This document shows, piece by piece, positions 53,607 through 63,600 of a stretch of DNA of 64,000 nucleotides. The position numbers were made by a program, and so were the translations under genes. Position 1 is the stretch's first letter, and every line of letters starts with the position of its first letter. Location: assembly GCF_013085465.1 (NCBI RefSeq), contig NZ_CP049838.1:6014001-6078000 (forward strand), read 5' to 3'. This DNA comes from Streptomyces asoensis (GTDB taxonomy: Bacteria; Actinomycetota; Actinomycetes; Streptomycetales; Streptomycetaceae). The notes under the pieces were generated by a model, which saw only the letters and a list, made by a program, of their open reading frames with translations, made no database searches and was not told the origin of the DNA.

Positions 53607-54815
53607 TCACAACCGGTGCGCCGCCCCCGTAGGGGTGGCCCCCCGCGTGTCGAGCAGCAGCTGTGCCTTCACCGACAGGCCCTGGAGGTCGTACGTCCGG
53701 TGCTGCTGGAGGAGGATCGTCAGGTCGGCGTCGGCCGCGGCCTCGTAGAGGGAGTCGGCGCGCGGCACCGGGCGGTCCAGGACGCTCCAGGACGGGACGT
53801 GCGGGTCGTTGTAGCTGACGGCGGCGCCGAGCTCCATCAGGCGGATCGCGATCTCGCGCGCGGGCGTGTTCTGCTGGTCGGCGAGGTCGGGCTTGTAGGT
53901 GACGCCGAGCAGCAGCACGCGCGCGCCCCGTGCCGACTTGCCGTGCTCGTTGAGGAGGGCGGCGGCGCGCTGGACGACGTAGCGGGGCATGCGGCTGTTG
54001 ACCTGCTGGGCCAGTTCGACCAGGCGCAGCGGGCTGCCGGGGTGGCCGGTGCGGTCCAGGGGGACGGAGTGGCCGCCGACCCCGGGGCCGGGGCGGAAGG
54101 CCTCGAAGCCGAAGGGCTTGGTCTCCGCGCAGCGGACGACGTCCCACAGATCGACGCCCAGGTCGTGGCAGAGGACGGCCATCTCGTTGACGAGGGCGAT
54201 GTTGACGTGCCGGAAGTTCGTCTCCAGGAGCTGCACGGTCTCGGCTTCCCGCAGGCCACGCGCGCGTACCACCTTGTCGGTGAGACGGCCGTAGAAGGCG
54301 GCGGCGGACTCGGTGCAGGCGGGGGTGAGGCCGCCGATGACCTTCGGGGTGTTGGCCGGGTTGAAGGCGCGGCTGCCGGGGTCGACCCGGCTGGGGGAGT
54401 AGGCGAGGTGGAAGTCACGGCCCGCGCGGAGGCCGGAGGTCTCCTCCAGCAGCGGCCGCAGGAATTCCTCCGTGGCCCCGGGGTACACGGGCGACTCGAG
54501 GATCACGGTGGTGTGCGGGCGCAGGTGTCCGGCGAGGGTGCGGGCGGCCGTCTCCAGCTGGCTCAGGTCGAGTCCGCCGTCCGCGTCGCGCGGGGTGGGG
54601 GCGCAGATGACGGCGGTGCGCACCCGACCCAGCTCGGCGGGGTTGGTGGCGGCCCGGAAGCCCCCCGAGAGCATCCGGCGCAGTTCGGCGGGGCTGAGGG
54701 AGCCGGCCTCGGGGCCGGTGCGGTAGCCGATGGTGGGGATTCCGGCGGCCACGGCGGCCTGGGCCAGGGGCAGGCCGAACGGGCCGAGTCCGATGACGGC
54801 GAGATCTGCGGGCAT
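53607..54815 (-). CDS. Nucleotide-sugar (UDP-ManNAc/UDP-Glc type) dehydrogenase with Cys-to-Ser active site
   Basis: The 402-aa protein is an NAD-dependent nucleotide-sugar dehydrogenase homologue. It has the Rossmann motif VIGLGPFGLPLAQAAVAAG (residues 7-25), CAPTPRDADGGLDLSQLE, and AETVQLLETNFRHVNIALVNEMA carrying the conserved Asn and Arg. The active-site loop is PGPGVGGHSVPLDR, where the family has GGHC(I/F)P: the catalytic Cys is Ser250. The C-terminal nucleotide-binding domain is present (LLLGVTYKPDLADQQNTPA). The enzyme may stop at an intermediate or be a non-oxidising homologue. The ATG follows gggaaggacggcatacgcc. Confidence 0.9.
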   Translation of the reverse strand: MPADLAVIGLGPFGLPLAQAAVAAGIPTIGYRTGPEAGSLSPAELRRMLSGGFRAATNPAELGRVRTAVICAPTPRDADGGLDLSQLETAARTLAGHLRPHTTVILESPVYPGATEEFLRPLLEETSGLRAGRDFHLAYSPSRVDPGSRAFNPANTPKVIGGLTPACTESAAAFYGRLTDKVVRARGLREAETVQLLETNFRHVNIALVNEMAVLCHDLGVDLWDVVRCAETKPFGFEAFRPGPGVGGHSVPLDRTGHPGSPLRLVELAQQVNSRMPRYVVQRAAALLNEHGKSARGARVLLLGVTYKPDLADQQNTPAREIAIRLMELGAAVSYNDPHVPSWSVLDRPVPRADSLYEAAADADLTILLQQHRTYDLQGLSVKAQLLLDTRGATPTGAAHRL

Positions 54816-55170
54816 GGCGTATGCCGTCCTTCCCAGTAACCGAGGTGGGACAGGTGCGCAAGCCCGGTGGACAGAGTGGGCGAGTGCAATGTCAGACTAG
54901 GAGTAAATATGACCGTTATGCGGGATTGATCGACTGTGTTGGCCGGTTGTGTCGACCGGTCGGCCCGGGCGGTGTGTCGACCGGCAGTGACCGGCCGTGT
55001 CTTCCGCTGCGTTTTCCGGAAGGACGGTTCAGGTTCCGTGAGAGTTGTCCACAGGCTGGGGGCGAGTGGTGGCTGAAGTCGGGCATCGCGGTCAGAATTT
55101 GGGCATGGGGGATACGAACCGGATCTCGCCCTGAGGGTGCGGCCGGCGCGACCTACAGCGGGAGGCAGTG
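54816..55170. other. Divergent spacer before glpD, no gene seen
   Basis: This 355-bp region separates the sugar dehydrogenase and glpD, which point away from each other. It must carry both promoters. AT-rich points are near 54895-54920 (aggagtaaatatgaccgtta), but I cannot name a clear sigma consensus. No coding capacity or repeats are evident. Confidence 0.5.
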
Positions 55171-56877
55171 GTGAGGACAGCGACACTGGGGCCGGCACAG
55201 CGAGCCGAGTCACTGGCAGCCATGGCCGAGCGAGAGCTGGACGTGCTGGTGGTGGGAGCCGGTGTGGTCGGCGCGGGCACCGCCCTGGACGCCGTGACGC
55301 GCGGCCTGTCCACCGGACTGGTCGAGGCGCGCGACTGGGCGTCGGGCACGTCGAGCCGGTCCAGCAAACTGATCCACGGTGGCTTGCGCTATCTGGAGAT
55401 GCTCGACTTCGCGCTCGTACGGGAGGCGCTGAAGGAGCGCGGGCTGCTGCTGGAGCGACTCGCTCCGCACCTCGTGAAGCCCGTGCCCTTCCTGTACCCG
55501 CTCCAGCACAAGGGCTGGGAACGGCTGTACGCCGGTTCGGGCGTCGCGCTCTACGACGCGATGTCCATGGCCCGCGGGCACGGCCGGGGCCTGCCGACGC
55601 ACCGCCATCTGACCCGCGGTCATGCCCTGCGGGTAGCCCCCGCCTTGAAGAAGGACGCGCTGGTCGGCGCGTTGCAGTACTACGACGCCCAGATGGACGA
55701 CGCCCGTTTCGTCGCCACCCTCGTGCGCACGGCCGTGGCCTACGGGGCCAAGGCGGCCAACCGCGCGCGGGTGACGGGTTTCCTGCGCGAGGGCGAACGC
55801 GTCGTGGGCGCGCGGGTGCAGGACGCCGAGGGGGGCGGGGAGTACGAGATCCGCGCCCGGCAGGTCGTCAACGCCACGGGTGTGTGGACCGACGACACCC
55901 AGGCGATGGTGGGCGAGCGCGGGCAGTTCCACGTCCGCGCGTCCAAGGGCATCCACCTTGTCGTGCCGAGGGACCGGATCAGCTCCTCCTCCGGTCTGAT
56001 CCTGCGCACCGAGAAGTCCGTGCTGTTCGTCATCCCGTGGGGCCGGCACTGGATCATCGGCACCACCGACACCGACTGGGACCTGGACAAGGCCCACCCG
56101 GCCGCCTCCAGCGCGGACATCGACTATCTGCTGGAGCATGTGAACTCGGTCCTGCGGGTGCCGCTGAGCCGCGACGACGTCGAGGGCGTGTACGCCGGGC
56201 TGCGACCGCTGCTGGCCGGCGAGTCCGACGCCACCAGCAAGCTGTCGCGGGAGCACACCGTCGCGCATCCGGTGCCGGGACTGGTGGTCGTGGCGGGCGG
56301 CAAGTACACGACGTACCGGGTGATGGCGAAGGACGCGGTCGACGAGGCGGTGCGCGGGCTCGACCAGCGGGTCGCCGACTGCGTCACGGAGGACGTGCCG
56401 CTGATGGGCGCGGAGGGCTACCGGGCGCTGTGGAACGCGCGGGCGCGGATCGCCGCGCGAACCGGCCTGCACGTGGTGCGGGTGGAGCATCTTCTGAACC
56501 GTTTCGGGGCGATGGCGGAGGAGGTGCTGGACCTCATCGCCACCGACCCGACGCTGGGCGAGCCGCTCCAGGCCGCCGACGACTACCTGCGCGCCGAGAT
56601 CGTCTATGCCGCCTCTCACGAGGGAGCACGGCACCTGGACGACGTCCTGACGCGCCGCACCCGGATCTCCATCGAGACCTTCGACCGCGGCACGCGCAGC
56701 GCCCGCGAGGCCGCCGAGCTGATGGCGCCGGTCCTCGGCTGGGACAAGGACCAGATCGAGCGCGAGGTCCAGCACTACGAGAAGCGGGTGGAGGCCGAGC
56801 GGGAGTCCCAGCGCCAGCCCGACGACCTGACGGCGGACGCGGCACGCCTGGGAGCGCCGGACATCGTGCCCCTCTGA
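55171..56877 (+). CDS. glpD: Glycerol-3-phosphate dehydrogenase
   Basis: GlpD oxidises glycerol-3-phosphate to DHAP with FAD and passes electrons to quinone at the membrane. The 568-aa product has the FAD motif VLVVGAGVVGAGTALDAVTRG (about residues 26-45) and SSRSSKLIHGGLRYLEMLDFALVREAL. Further on are QYYDAQMDDARFV, VNATGVWTDD and GTTDTDWD. Two GTGs lie together; 55171 has better spacing from ggagg (55161-55165) than 55168. The C-terminus is helical, as usual. Confidence 0.96.
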   Translation: MRTATLGPAQRAESLAAMAERELDVLVVGAGVVGAGTALDAVTRGLSTGLVEARDWASGTSSRSSKLIHGGLRYLEMLDFALVREALKERGLLLERLAPHLVKPVPFLYPLQHKGWERLYAGSGVALYDAMSMARGHGRGLPTHRHLTRGHALRVAPALKKDALVGALQYYDAQMDDARFVATLVRTAVAYGAKAANRARVTGFLREGERVVGARVQDAEGGGEYEIRARQVVNATGVWTDDTQAMVGERGQFHVRASKGIHLVVPRDRISSSSGLILRTEKSVLFVIPWGRHWIIGTTDTDWDLDKAHPAASSADIDYLLEHVNSVLRVPLSRDDVEGVYAGLRPLLAGESDATSKLSREHTVAHPVPGLVVVAGGKYTTYRVMAKDAVDEAVRGLDQRVADCVTEDVPLMGAEGYRALWNARARIAARTGLHVVRVEHLLNRFGAMAEEVLDLIATDPTLGEPLQAADDYLRAEIVYAASHEGARHLDDVLTRRTRISIETFDRGTRSAREAAELMAPVLGWDKDQIEREVQHYEKRVEAERESQRQPDDLTADAARLGAPDIVPL

Positions 56878-56878
56878 C

Positions 56879-56945
56879 TTCCCCCTTCCCCTGCCCCTTT
56901 CCGGCTTCCCCTTCCCCTTCCCCTTCCCCTTCCTCTTCCTGTCCG
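56879..56945 (+). repeat. Homopyrimidine cttccc tract after glpD
   Basis: A run of almost pure C and T with repeated ttcccc/cttccc units. It lies between glpD and the converging serine hydrolase gene. Such tracts can form triplex structures and are prone to slippage. It is followed by ordinary sequence up to 57023. Confidence 0.8.
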
Positions 56946-57023
56946 GCCGGGTTCGGCTCTCGCGTGGCCGTTTCACTCGAACGGGTGTCGTGATCCGGGA
57001 TCTCCGTTCGGCACCGGCTCGTT

Positions 57024-58067
57024 CTACGGATTGCGAGGGCAGAACTCGGCGGCGAGCAGGGCCGGTTCGAGGGCGGGGTCTGCGATCGCCGTCGTGTTCA
57101 CCCGAAACGTGAGGACACGCCGACCGTCGACGGTGGCCGCGGTGCGCACGTAGCTTCCGGAGATCCGGCCGTTGTGCCCCCACACCGTGACGCCGCACGG
57201 GAGCTTCGCGGGGAACAGGCCCATGCCGTACGAGCCGTGTGCGGTACGGGTGTCGAGCATCTCGCGCAGCCGGCGCGGGGGCAGCAGTTCGCCGCCGAGC
57301 AGCGCCGCGTAGAAGCGGTCCAGGTCGGTGAGCGTGGTCACCAGCTCGCCCGCGGCCCCGGCCACCCGCGGGTCGAGTTCGGTGACGTCGGTCCCGTCCG
57401 GGTCGTAGGCACGGCCGTGCGGGGAGGGCAGAGAGGTCCGGGAGCCGGGGAAGGAGGTGCCCGTCAGACGCAGGGGAGAGATGATCCGCCGCTCCGCCTC
57501 CGTGGCGTACGAGCGGCCGGTGACCTGCTCGACCACCAGGCCGAGCAGGACGTAGTTGGTGTTGGAGTAGGCGAAGCGGCCGCGGTCGGCCGGAGGGTGG
57601 GTGACAGCGATACGGACGGCTTGAAGCGGGAGGACGGGGACGGTGCCCTCGGTGTCCCGGGTGAAGTCGTACAGGCCACTGGTGTGGGTGAGCAGGGAAC
57701 GCAGGGTCAGCGCGCGCCCGTCGTTGCCCGCCCCGCGCACCAGGCCCGGCAGGTGCGACTCCACCGTGTCGGACAGCGACAGCCTGTGCTCGGCGGCCAG
57801 TTGGAGCACGACGGTCGCGAGGAAGGTCTTCGTGACACTTCCGGCCCGGAAGTGGTCGGACCGGGAGATGCCCGGGCCCGCCTCCGCGTAGCGGGTGCCG
57901 CTCTCCTCACGGGCCAGCAGGGCGGCGGCGGGCGCCTTGCCCCGGGTGAGGAGCAGCGGGAGGAGGGAGTCCGTGGGCGGTACGGGGGCCGCCTGTGATC
58001 CGGTCGCGAACAGGCCGAGGAGCGCGAGGGCCACGGGTATGGCCACCATGCTCCGAAGCGGTCGCAT
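57024..58067 (-). CDS. Secreted serine hydrolase, beta-lactamase/D,D-carboxypeptidase type
   Basis: The 347-aa protein has a signal peptide (residues 1 to about 27, ATGSQA). The penicillin-binding fold has SxxK as SVTK (about residue 77), YxN as YSN and a WGHNGRISG segment in place of KTG. These are class C-like beta-lactamase or D-alanyl-D-alanine carboxypeptidase homologues. The start is ATG 58067 after gaaaggaggagccgtg; a GTG directly upstream is the alternative. It converges on glpD. Confidence 0.9.
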   Translation of the reverse strand: MRPLRSMVAIPVALALLGLFATGSQAAPVPPTDSLLPLLLTRGKAPAAALLAREESGTRYAEAGPGISRSDHFRAGSVTKTFLATVVLQLAAEHRLSLSDTVESHLPGLVRGAGNDGRALTLRSLLTHTSGLYDFTRDTEGTVPVLPLQAVRIAVTHPPADRGRFAYSNTNYVLLGLVVEQVTGRSYATEAERRIISPLRLTGTSFPGSRTSLPSPHGRAYDPDGTDVTELDPRVAGAAGELVTTLTDLDRFYAALLGGELLPPRRLREMLDTRTAHGSYGMGLFPAKLPCGVTVWGHNGRISGSYVRTAATVDGRRVLTFRVNTTAIADPALEPALLAAEFCPRNP

Positions 58068-58319
58068 CACGGCTCCTCCTTTCTTCTCTCCTCCCCCGGC
58101 AGGCTCATCATCCAGGGCCCGTCGTGCCTCACTTCATCCGGTCCCGGCCCCACGAAAGGGGCTCGTGGGGCTCCGTGGCCGGAGCGTGCTGCACCTTCTG
58201 GCCGGAATGCACCGCTCCTGAGTGCGGTCGGGAGGGGGTGAGGGGCACCCTGGGCGTCGGGCACTTGTCGGGTGAGGGACAATGGAGGCTCTGTCAGGGC
58301 GGGTTGCATGAGGGGACGC

Positions 58320-60542
58320 ATGTCGGAGGCGGAGCGGGCGGGAGCATCCCGTCAGGACAAGAGCGCACGTCTCCTCGCCGGGCGGTACCGGCTGGGAGAC
58401 GTACTCGGCCGCGGCGGCATGGGGACGGTGTGGCGCGCCGAGGACGAGACCCTCGGACGCACGGTCGCCGTCAAGGAGCTGCGGTTCCCGGGGAACATCG
58501 ACGAGGACGAGAAGCGCCGGCTGATCACGCGGACGCTGCGCGAGGCCAAGGCCATCGCGCGGATCCGCAACAACAGCGCGGTGACGGTCTTCGACGTGGT
58601 CGAGGAGGACGACCGGCCGTGGATCGTGATGGAACTCGTCGAGGGCAAGTCGCTCGCCGAGGTCATCCGTGAGGACGGCGTGCTGGAGCCCAAGCGTGCG
58701 GCGGAGGTCGGGCTGGCCATTCTCGACGTGCTGCGGTCGGCGCACCGCGAGGGCATCCTGCACCGTGACGTGAAGCCGTCGAACGTGCTGATCGCCGAGG
58801 ACGGCCGGGTGGTGCTCACCGACTTCGGCATCGCGCAGGTCGAGGGCGATCCGTCGATCACCTCCACCGGCATGCTCGTCGGCGCGCCCTCGTACATCTC
58901 CCCGGAGCGGGCCCGCGGTCACAAGCCGGGGCCGGCGGCCGACCTGTGGTCGCTCGGCGGTCTGCTGTACGCGGCGGTCGAGGGCTCGCCCCCGTACGAC
59001 AAGGGCTCGGCGATCGCCACGCTCACCGCGGTGATGACCGAGCAGTTGGAGGAGCCGAAGAACGCGGGTCCGCTGAGGGACGTCATCTACGGCCTGCTCA
59101 CGAAGGATCCCGCACGGCGGCTCGACGACGCCGGTGCGCGGGCGATGTTCAACGCGGTGCTGCACGCGCCCGAGCCGCGGCACGCCGAGCCGGCGGACGC
59201 GACGAAGGTCGTGCCGTTGCCGGCGCTGCCGGACGCCGCCGGAGGCAGGGGTGGTTCGGCGGGCGCGGAGGCGGGCGAGAAGCTGCGCGGCGCGTTCCGG
59301 TCCGTGCGCAAGGCCGCCGTCGCGGCGGGCGCCGCGACCTCGGCGGCCGCGGCCCGCGCCAAGTCGGCGAACGGCACGAGCGCTTCCGGTTCCGTGGGCG
59401 CGCCCGAGGCGCAGAAGAGCGAGGCGTACAAGGGCGAGGCGCGGAAGGGTGGTGCGGCCCGGGGTACCGGGGCCGCCGCTTCCGCCGCCGCGCCGTCCGC
59501 CGCCCCGCCCGCGGCCCCGGCCTCCCGGGCTACGACGGGGTCGGCGTCGACCTCGGCGCCCGGGCCGACGTCCAGGCCGACGTCCAGGCCGGTGTCCGGT
59601 GCGGCGCGGCCGTCCGCGTCCGTACCGGCGGCTCGTTCCGGTTCCGGTTCCGGTTCGGGCACAGGTGCAGGCGTCGGCGCGGGTGCTGGTGCCGGTGCTG
59701 GTTCCGGGGGCAATGGCGGGGGTGCCGGGCGGAGTTCCGGGTGGCCCGTGATGACGCCGCCGGATCTGCCGCCGCGGTCCGTGCCCAGGGCTCCGCTGAC
59801 CGATGTGGTGCCCAAGCGGACGCTGGTGATCATTGCCGTGGTCGTGGCGCTCGCGGTGCTCGGTACCGTGCTGGCCCTCACCCTCGGCGGCGGCGACGAC
59901 ACCGCCGGCGGTGCCAAGGGCGGCGCCGGTTCCGGGGCGGTGGCCGGCGGGAGCGCGAGCGCGAGCGCCGACACCAAGGAGGACGAGGACAGCGGGACCC
60001 GTACGGACGGGTCGTCGTCCTCACAGCCCGCCGCGTCCTCCGCTTCCGCGTCGGGCGACACCTCCGCGGCCGGGGGCGCCGGATCCGGCGTCACCGCGTC
60101 CGGGGACAGCAAGGCGGTGACGACGCACAAGGGCGGTCAGGGGTACTCGATCGGGCTGCCCACGGGGTGGAAGTACCAGTCCGCGGGCTCCGCGGGGGAC
60201 CGTTTCACCGGGCCCGACGGACAGAAGCTGCTCGTCGCCTGGACGACCACGCCCAAGGACGACCCCGTCGCCGACTGGAACAACCAGGAGCGTGGCATGA
60301 AGCGCTCGCAGTACAAGAAGATCCGAATAGAGAAGGCGGACTACCGCGGTTGGAACACCGCCGACTGGGAGTTCACCTATACGGACGGCGGGACGGCGTA
60401 CCGCACCATCGACCGCGGGTTCGTCGTGAACGACAGTCTCGGGTACGCGCTGATGTACACGGCCAAGTCCGCCGCATGGGGTACCGACCTGCGGCAGACC
60501 ACCTGGACGACGCTGACGGACACGTTCACGCCCAAGAAGTAG
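58320..60542 (+). CDS. Transmembrane Ser/Thr protein kinase
   Basis: The 740-aa protein has a cytoplasmic kinase domain (about residues 20-280) with the P-loop LGRGGMGTVW, VAVKEL, HRDVKPSNVL and DFG. All the catalytic residues are present. A long Ala/Ser/Pro linker (about 285-495) follows, then one membrane helix (about 500-522) and a Ser-rich stalk. An extracellular domain of about 140 residues (GYSIGLPTGWKYQ...) ends the protein. It is the first of three kinase-type genes. The ATG at 58320 follows gaggggacgc. Confidence 0.93.
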   Translation: MSEAERAGASRQDKSARLLAGRYRLGDVLGRGGMGTVWRAEDETLGRTVAVKELRFPGNIDEDEKRRLITRTLREAKAIARIRNNSAVTVFDVVEEDDRPWIVMELVEGKSLAEVIREDGVLEPKRAAEVGLAILDVLRSAHREGILHRDVKPSNVLIAEDGRVVLTDFGIAQVEGDPSITSTGMLVGAPSYISPERARGHKPGPAADLWSLGGLLYAAVEGSPPYDKGSAIATLTAVMTEQLEEPKNAGPLRDVIYGLLTKDPARRLDDAGARAMFNAVLHAPEPRHAEPADATKVVPLPALPDAAGGRGGSAGAEAGEKLRGAFRSVRKAAVAAGAATSAAAARAKSANGTSASGSVGAPEAQKSEAYKGEARKGGAARGTGAAASAAAPSAAPPAAPASRATTGSASTSAPGPTSRPTSRPVSGAARPSASVPAARSGSGSGSGTGAGVGAGAGAGAGSGGNGGGAGRSSGWPVMTPPDLPPRSVPRAPLTDVVPKRTLVIIAVVVALAVLGTVLALTLGGGDDTAGGAKGGAGSGAVAGGSASASADTKEDEDSGTRTDGSSSSQPAASSASASGDTSAAGGAGSGVTASGDSKAVTTHKGGQGYSIGLPTGWKYQSAGSAGDRFTGPDGQKLLVAWTTTPKDDPVADWNNQERGMKRSQYKKIRIEKADYRGWNTADWEFTYTDGGTAYRTIDRGFVVNDSLGYALMYTAKSAAWGTDLRQTTWTTLTDTFTPKK

Positions 60543-60719
60543 CGGGCCGCCGAGTAGCCGTGTTCGGGCGTGAGATCTGGCATCCCCTCTTTGCGGGTTG
60601 CCTCCGGCACGTATCGTGAGTGCTTGCGGACCGTACGCATCCAGCTATACGGCCGGATACGGCTGTAACGGCACGCAACGCGAACGGAATTGACCGACCG
60701 GGCGGCCGGGGGAGGCAAC

Positions 60720-63440
60720 GTGGACGACTACGCGGGTCGAGTACTCGTCGACCGCTACCGCCTGCCGTTGCCGCCCTCCGACGAGTACGAACTCACCGAG
60801 ACGCGCGCCTTCGACACCTATAGCGGGCAGGAAGTCCTGGTCCGCCAGGTGCCGTTGCCGGAGGTGGTCGAGGCCGAGGTGCTCGACGCGGAGGGGTTGC
60901 CCGAGGGCTTCACGGCGCGCGAACGCGGGGCACGGCGACCGAGGCCCCGGGGCGTGGGCGTGGGTGAGGGGACGCGACGGCCCGCCGACCCCGTCGTCCG
61001 GCGTGCCCTGGAGGCGGCGCAGGCGACGGCGAGCATTCCCGACCATCCGCGGCTCGACCAGGTCTTCGACGTGTTCGCCGAGGGCGGCTCGCTGTGGATA
61101 GTGAGTGAACTGGTGGCCGCGCGGCCGCTGGCGGCACTGCTCGCCGAGAAGCCCCTGACGCCGTACCGGGCGGCCGAGGTCGCCTCCGACGTGCTCATGG
61201 CACTGCGGGTGCTGCACGGTCACGGCTGGGTGCACCGGAACATCACGGCGCGCACGGTCCTCGTCTGCGACGACGGGCGGGTCATGCTGACCGGCCTGGC
61301 GGTCGGCGCGGCGGAAGAGGCGCTGTGCGGGTACGACCCGGTGCCGGCCCCGGACGCGGCGGAGCGTGAGCAGGGCGCGGCGGGCCGGGAGAACGGAGGC
61401 GCGGGCCATGGCGGGAGCGTCGTCGGGCCCCGGGCTTCCGCGAGTCCGCCTCGACAGGACGGCCCGGGCGCTCTCGCCGGCCCCGCCGGTCCCGCCGGCC
61501 CCGGTGGTTCTGGTGGCTTCGCTGGTTCTGGGGGTTCCGTCGAGGCCGGCTCCGGCTCAAGTGGGGGTGGGCTCGGTGCCGGTGCGGTCGATCCCGAGGC
61601 CGCGCGGCGGGCCGCGATAGAGGCGCGGGCGTCCGGGGCGTTGCCGGTGCCGGCGGGTGAGCCGTCCGGTGGCGGCGGGGCGTCCGGGGCGGTGGCCCGC
61701 AGGGCGCCGATCGAGACCGGCGGAGACATCAGGGCCGCGCGCGCCGGGGCGATCGCCGCGTACCGCGCGGGAGCGCGGGCGGCGGCCCGGGTGCAGGAGG
61801 CCCAGGAGGCCCAGCAGAACGGACGCGCGGCCCTGCCCGGCGCGCGTACCCCGGCCGATGACGGCCACGGCATCCCGGGAGGCAATCCCCCCGGGCAGAT
61901 CGCCGACCCCTACGGCGTCTCGGGCGCGCCCGTGCCCGGCCCTGCCGGGTACGGCCAGGGACAGCCCGCTCACGTCCACACCGCCGGTTCCGGTCCCGGC
62001 GGCGCACCGTATGCCGCCCCTCCGGCGTCGCACCCGCCGCTCATGCCCGTCCCCGGCACTCAGGTCCCCGTGCAGGGGCAGGGCCAGGGGCCGTCGGGTG
62101 AGGTGCGGGGCGGGGCCCGGTGGGACGAGCTGGTCGCCGGGGCGCCCGGGAGCGTCGCGCGGCGCGGGCCCGCCACCGCGTTGGCCGCCGAGCGGGCGCG
62201 TCAGGCGCGGATGGCCGTGGTCGGTCCGGTCACCGAGCGGTGGGCGCCCGAGCAGGCCGGGCCGGTGCACGAGAACTGGCAGCTGGCCGCGCCGATCGGT
62301 CCCGCGACCGACCTGTGGGCGCTGGGCGCGCTGCTTTTCCGGGCCGTACAGGGGCATGCGCCCTACCCGGAGGAGTCGACGGCCGAGCTGGTGCAGATGG
62401 TGTGCGCCGAGCCGCCGGCCTTCGCCGAGGAGTGCGGACCGCTCAGGCCGGTCGTGGAGTCGCTGCTGCGCCAGGACCCGACCGAGCGCCTCGGCTACGA
62501 GGAACTGCGGGGCTGGTTGCGCTCGCTGGTGCGGTCCGCGCCGGAGCCGGAGGCGGGCACGTATGTCGTCGCCGCGCCGCCGACCGATCCGCGTCGGCTG
62601 CCGATCGTCCGCCGCCGGGGCGAACTGGTGCGCAGACGGCGTGCCGGTCTGCCCGCCACCCACGGGCGGCACAAACGCGGCCGGCCGGAGACGAGCGGTT
62701 CGCCCCGCAGCCTGGGCCGCACCCTGCTGGTGCTGATATTGCTCCTGCTGGCCGGGGCGATCGCGTACGCCCTGCTGTTCATGCCCAAGGCGGACGAGGA
62801 GGGCGCGGCCGGTACGGACGGCTCCCAGCGGACCGGGGCCACCGGGACACCGGGCGGCCAGGCCCCCGAGGCGAGCAGCGAACCCCGGCCCGACCAGACC
62901 TCGCCGGGCACCGGCGCCTCCCCGTCCTCCGCGTCCTCGGGAGCGGAGGCCACCCAGACGCAGACCGGCGGGGCCGGGACGGACGTCGCCGACGGGTTCA
63001 CCGTTCGCGCGGACGACGCCGGCTTCCGGGTCGCCGTGGCCAACGGCTGGGACCGCACCCCGAAGAACGGGCGCGGCCAGGTCGTGTACGCGCACGGCGA
63101 CTTCGAGCTGATCGTCGTACCCGGCCGCGACAGCGCGTCGTCGAACGGCAGCGACCCGATGGTCTACCAGCGGGAGAAGGAGAGCGAGCTCCAGCCGTAC
63201 CGTGACTCCAGCTGGGCGACGGCCTCCGGGCTGCGCACGACGACGGTGGGCACGCGGACCATGGCCGAGGGGCAGTTCACCTGGACCGACGGCGACGGGC
63301 GGGCGCTGTACGTCCGCAATGTCGCGATCCTCATCTCGGGGCGGTACCACATCGTGCAGGTCAGGGGGCCGGAGGCTGAGCGGGACGAGGTCACCCGGCT
63401 GTTCGAGCAGGCGTCGGCCACCTACCAGTACACCGGCTGA
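60720..63440 (+). CDS. Transmembrane pseudokinase
   Basis: The 906-aa protein has a kinase-like fold with the key residues lost. The VAIK Lys is Arg42 (VLVRQV), HRD is HRN at 172-174 (WVHRNITARTVL) and DFG is TGL near 191-193. The kinase domain is split by a large Gly/Pro/Ala-rich insertion of about 270 residues. After it the C-lobe resumes (ERWAPEQAGPV, ATDLWALGALLF). A membrane helix lies at about 667-688, with an exported C-terminal domain. It lies between two apparently active kinases and may be their scaffold or regulator. The GTG follows gggggaggcaac. Confidence 0.88.
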   Translation: MDDYAGRVLVDRYRLPLPPSDEYELTETRAFDTYSGQEVLVRQVPLPEVVEAEVLDAEGLPEGFTARERGARRPRPRGVGVGEGTRRPADPVVRRALEAAQATASIPDHPRLDQVFDVFAEGGSLWIVSELVAARPLAALLAEKPLTPYRAAEVASDVLMALRVLHGHGWVHRNITARTVLVCDDGRVMLTGLAVGAAEEALCGYDPVPAPDAAEREQGAAGRENGGAGHGGSVVGPRASASPPRQDGPGALAGPAGPAGPGGSGGFAGSGGSVEAGSGSSGGGLGAGAVDPEAARRAAIEARASGALPVPAGEPSGGGGASGAVARRAPIETGGDIRAARAGAIAAYRAGARAAARVQEAQEAQQNGRAALPGARTPADDGHGIPGGNPPGQIADPYGVSGAPVPGPAGYGQGQPAHVHTAGSGPGGAPYAAPPASHPPLMPVPGTQVPVQGQGQGPSGEVRGGARWDELVAGAPGSVARRGPATALAAERARQARMAVVGPVTERWAPEQAGPVHENWQLAAPIGPATDLWALGALLFRAVQGHAPYPEESTAELVQMVCAEPPAFAEECGPLRPVVESLLRQDPTERLGYEELRGWLRSLVRSAPEPEAGTYVVAAPPTDPRRLPIVRRRGELVRRRRAGLPATHGRHKRGRPETSGSPRSLGRTLLVLILLLLAGAIAYALLFMPKADEEGAAGTDGSQRTGATGTPGGQAPEASSEPRPDQTSPGTGASPSSASSGAEATQTQTGGAGTDVADGFTVRADDAGFRVAVANGWDRTPKNGRGQVVYAHGDFELIVVPGRDSASSNGSDPMVYQREKESELQPYRDSSWATASGLRTTTVGTRTMAEGQFTWTDGDGRALYVRNVAILISGRYHIVQVRGPEAERDEVTRLFEQASATYQYTG

Positions 63441-63600
63441 GCGCCCGTCCGGCCCCTCCCGGTCCCGCCCCGGTTCCGTTTGGTTCACTCCTGGCCGTGG
63501 AAGCGACAACCGTCACAGTGCTGTCACCTTGGCACCCCGCCGGTTCCCCGGGAGCTGCCCGGTCTTTAGGCTGGCGAGGTCAAGAGCATTGCGGGGCAAC

